A stretch of DNA of 64,000 bases from Antarcticibacterium sp. 1MA-6-2. Its GTDB lineage: Bacteria > Bacteroidota > Bacteroidia > Flavobacteriales > Flavobacteriaceae. Shown here piece by piece: positions 62,592-64,000 of the stretch. Numbering within the stretch: position 1 is the first letter of the stretch; each line of letters opens with the position of its first letter. The stretch covers positions 744,001 through 808,000 of the forward strand of contig NZ_CP091036.1 of NCBI RefSeq assembly GCF_021535135.1, written 5' to 3'. The notes below the pieces were generated by a model, which was not told the origin of the DNA, did not search any database, and saw nothing but the letters and a program-made list of their open reading frames with translations. A program made the translations under genes and the position numbers.

Positions 62592-63433
62592 CCTAATCTC
62601 GCCTTTACATTTAGTTTAGAAAGTAAGTCTTTAGAAACCGTATTTGCAAATTCCTTCTTCCTGTATTTAGTAACAGGTTGAATTCCTACAATTATGTTGG
62701 TAACAAAAATTTCATCTGCCTTTTGAAGTTCAAAAGGGGAAATAGAGGTTTCTTCTATTTCCAAATCGGGCATGGTTTTAATTATGGAAAGAAGTTGTTT
62801 TCTTACAATTCCATTTAACACTCCTTCGGCCAGGGATGGAGTTTTGATCTTACTGTCGCATACCAGGAAGACGTTTCCGTTAAGAGCTTCTACTATAGAT
62901 TTGCGCTCATTTAAGAGAAAACAATTGCTGTAAGCATTTTCTTTTGCAAAGATACTACCTAATACATTTACCGCCCGATTATTCGTTTTAATGGTAGATA
63001 ATAAGCCGCTGGTGATATAGTGATCTTTAAAAAGCTCAACTTCATACGGCTCCTCATTAAGGAGATAGAAAGGATCCTCCAGTTCTGAAGTATGAATTAA
63101 ATAATCAATGTCACGGGATGCCGGAGTATATAAGCCACCTTCCTTGCGTAGTACAGTAAAACGTACCCGGGCAGGTTTTGTAATTAAATTATTTTCCTTC
63201 AGGATATTTAAAATTTCTAATTCGAGAAATTCAGGAGAAAAAGTTGAAGGAATTTCCATCCTCATTATTCTCATTGATGCCATTAACCTGAAATAATGAT
63301 CTTCCCAAAAAATAATTTTTCCGTTAATCACCCTTATCGTTTCAAAAACTGAATCACCGTAAAATAGACCCCTGTTGGCAACAGGTAATTTTACATCTTC
63401 CTCTGCTACGGCTGCACCATTAAAATTGATCAT
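62588..63433 (-). CDS. Class IV aminotransferase
   Basis: PLP enzyme of the branched-chain aminotransferase / aminodeoxychorismate lyase family, 281 residues. Motifs: NRGLFYGDSVFETIRVINGK (about residues 20-39), the PLP Lys in LSTIKTNNRAVNVLGSIFAK (about 152) and EALNGNVFLVCDSKIKTPSL. Which of PabC, IlvE or D-amino acid aminotransferase it is cannot be decided. The start ATG follows directly on a T-run of a hairpin; an upstream in-frame start at 63499 would have to read through that hairpin and is less likely. Confidence 0.88.
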   Translation of the reverse strand: MINFNGAAVAEEDVKLPVANRGLFYGDSVFETIRVINGKIIFWEDHYFRLMASMRIMRMEIPSTFSPEFLELEILNILKENNLITKPARVRFTVLRKEGGLYTPASRDIDYLIHTSELEDPFYLLNEEPYEVELFKDHYITSGLLSTIKTNNRAVNVLGSIFAKENAYSNCFLLNERKSIVEALNGNVFLVCDSKIKTPSLAEGVLNGIVRKQLLSIIKTMPDLEIEETSISPFELQKADEIFVTNIIVGIQPVTKYRKKEFANTVSKDLLSKLNVKARLG

Positions 63434-63467
63434 AAAAAAGCCCCGTTTTGTTGACGGGGCAAAGGTA
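63434..63467 (-). terminator. Terminator of the START-like gene overlapping the aminotransferase promoter
   Basis: On the minus strand GCCCCGT, loop, ACGGGGC then TTTTTT (plus 63434-63460) is a textbook terminator for the gene at 63486-63872. The -7 box TACCTTTG (plus 63460-63467) sits on its upstream edge, and the aminotransferase ATG begins directly after the T-run. Confidence 0.8.
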
Positions 63468-63485
63468 CTATATAATAAAGGATTT

Positions 63486-63872
63486 TTATACCGAACCAAG
63501 AACCTGTTTAAGGTCGGAGATCATGTTTTCCCACAGCATTTTACCCTCATTTACTTCGTCTTCTTCAGCAAAATCGGTAACCATGACCGAAACATCTTTT
63601 GTAATTTCATCCACCTGGATACGTATTTCAAAGAAGTAGGTAGTCTCTTCATCTGCCAACCAACGAAATTTGATCCTTTCCCCGTTCTTTTTACTTAGCA
63701 ATTTTGCTTTTTCTTCTGAACCATCCCAAATAAAGGTGAATAATTCCCCACGGGAATTAACATTATCTGCATACCATTCGCTTAAGCCTGAGGGGGTTGA
63801 AATATATTGATATAATAACGATGGAGAGGCCTGTATTGGGAATTCCATTTCGTACTTAACTTTATCTTCCAT
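63486..63872 (-). CDS. START-like (SRPBCC) domain protein
   Basis: A 128-residue small-ligand-binding-fold protein, with YEMEFPIQASPSLLYQYIST (about residues 7-26), GLSEWYADNVNSRGELFTFI and FRWLADEETTYFFEIRI. It resembles the AHSA1/START-like proteins of Bacteroidota. The ligand is unknown. The gene is intact and is followed by its own terminator. Confidence 0.87.
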   Translation of the reverse strand: MEDKVKYEMEFPIQASPSLLYQYISTPSGLSEWYADNVNSRGELFTFIWDGSEEKAKLLSKKNGERIKFRWLADEETTYFFEIRIQVDEITKDVSVMVTDFAEEDEVNEGKMLWENMISDLKQVLGSV

Positions 63873-63956
63873 GCTTTATTCGTTAGATTTTGGGCAATAT
63901 AAATATTAATTATTAACATAAAAAGAAATCAAAATAAATAATTCAGAAAATATTGT

Positions 63957-63986
63957 TTGCCTCAATTCAAATAGTTTTTATATTTG
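63957..63986 (+). promoter_or_regulatory. Strong promoter at the right edge
   Basis: TTG (63957-63959), 19 bases, then TATATTTG (63979-63986), a near-perfect Bacteroidota promoter pointing out of the window. The bases after it (CACCCGCTAACAGG) are the start of a transcript whose gene lies beyond the edge; whether it is a stable RNA or a protein gene cannot be seen. Confidence 0.7.
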
Positions 63987-64000
63987 CACCCGCTAACAGG

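Noticed and set aside
63987..64000. tRNA or rRNA gene at the right edge
   Set aside because: A strong promoter points there, but only 14 bases of transcript are in the window, too few to identify.

Overview
The window is a chromosomal segment of a low-GC member of the Bacteroidota, most likely family Flavobacteriaceae. Support comes from the gene content (parE/parC with an interposed membrane gene, a TonB receptor with a carboxypeptidase-like N-terminal domain, DUF6146, DUF4290 and BatA-domain proteins, a LuxC-type acyl-CoA reductase next to serC-serA) and from promoters of the Bacteroidota type (TTG, about 19 nt, TAnnTTTG). I see no rRNA, tRNA, insertion sequence, phage gene or CRISPR array. 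The genus is not decidable from the sequence alone.

Layout. 1-3780: topoisomerase IV operon on the minus strand (parE, a small membrane gene, parC running off the left edge). 3781-5150: intergenic repeats and ychF. 5363-12325: a secreted protein, pta-ackA (acetyl-CoA to acetate) and a B12-dependent ribonucleotide reductase. 12457-16172: a secreted protein, a SAM methyltransferase, a small membrane protein and a carboxypeptidase-like-domain protein. 16230-33309: the main feature, a 17-kb divergent alpha-glucan/trehalose locus. The minus-strand arm is treZ, a GH57/DUF3536 enzyme, treY and malQ. The plus-strand arm is glgE, a treS-maltokinase fusion and glgB. TreY/TreZ cut alpha-glucan into trehalose; TreS, maltokinase, GlgE and GlgB turn trehalose back into branched glucan, so the locus encodes a closed cycle. 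GlgB carries a lysine-rich N-terminal extension of about 390 residues. 33386-38866: a secreted protein, an AraC regulator, ferredoxin, acyl-CoA reductase, serC and serA. 38978-43077: small conserved proteins and a His/Glu-rich TonB receptor, probably for a metal. 43226-48462: msrA, a LolD-like ATPase, a TIGR02757 protein and two tandem GAF histidine kinases. 48520-55527: a BatA-domain protein, a dihydroorotase-like protein lacking metal ligands, an esterase, an MBL-fold hydrolase and a large conserved unknown. 55599-63872: murA, DUF4290, DUF493, an AAA ATPase, recQ, fmt, HU, yqgE, an aminotransferase and a START-like protein.

The most striking property is at the base level. About twenty core genes are split by small indels, and 25 of these fall where the reading frame calls for RCCAGY (or its complement RCTGGY) but the sequence reads CTAAG, CTTAAG, CTTAG, CTAGG or a one-base-short CAG. 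Removing the extra base (or adding the missing one) restores full-length conserved proteins. A separate group of indels lies in A/T homopolymers. I read these as consensus sequencing errors, the first group perhaps caused by a modified cytosine, and I annotate the affected genes as intact CDS spanning the breaks. Where an amino-acid count is given for such a gene it is the count after repair.
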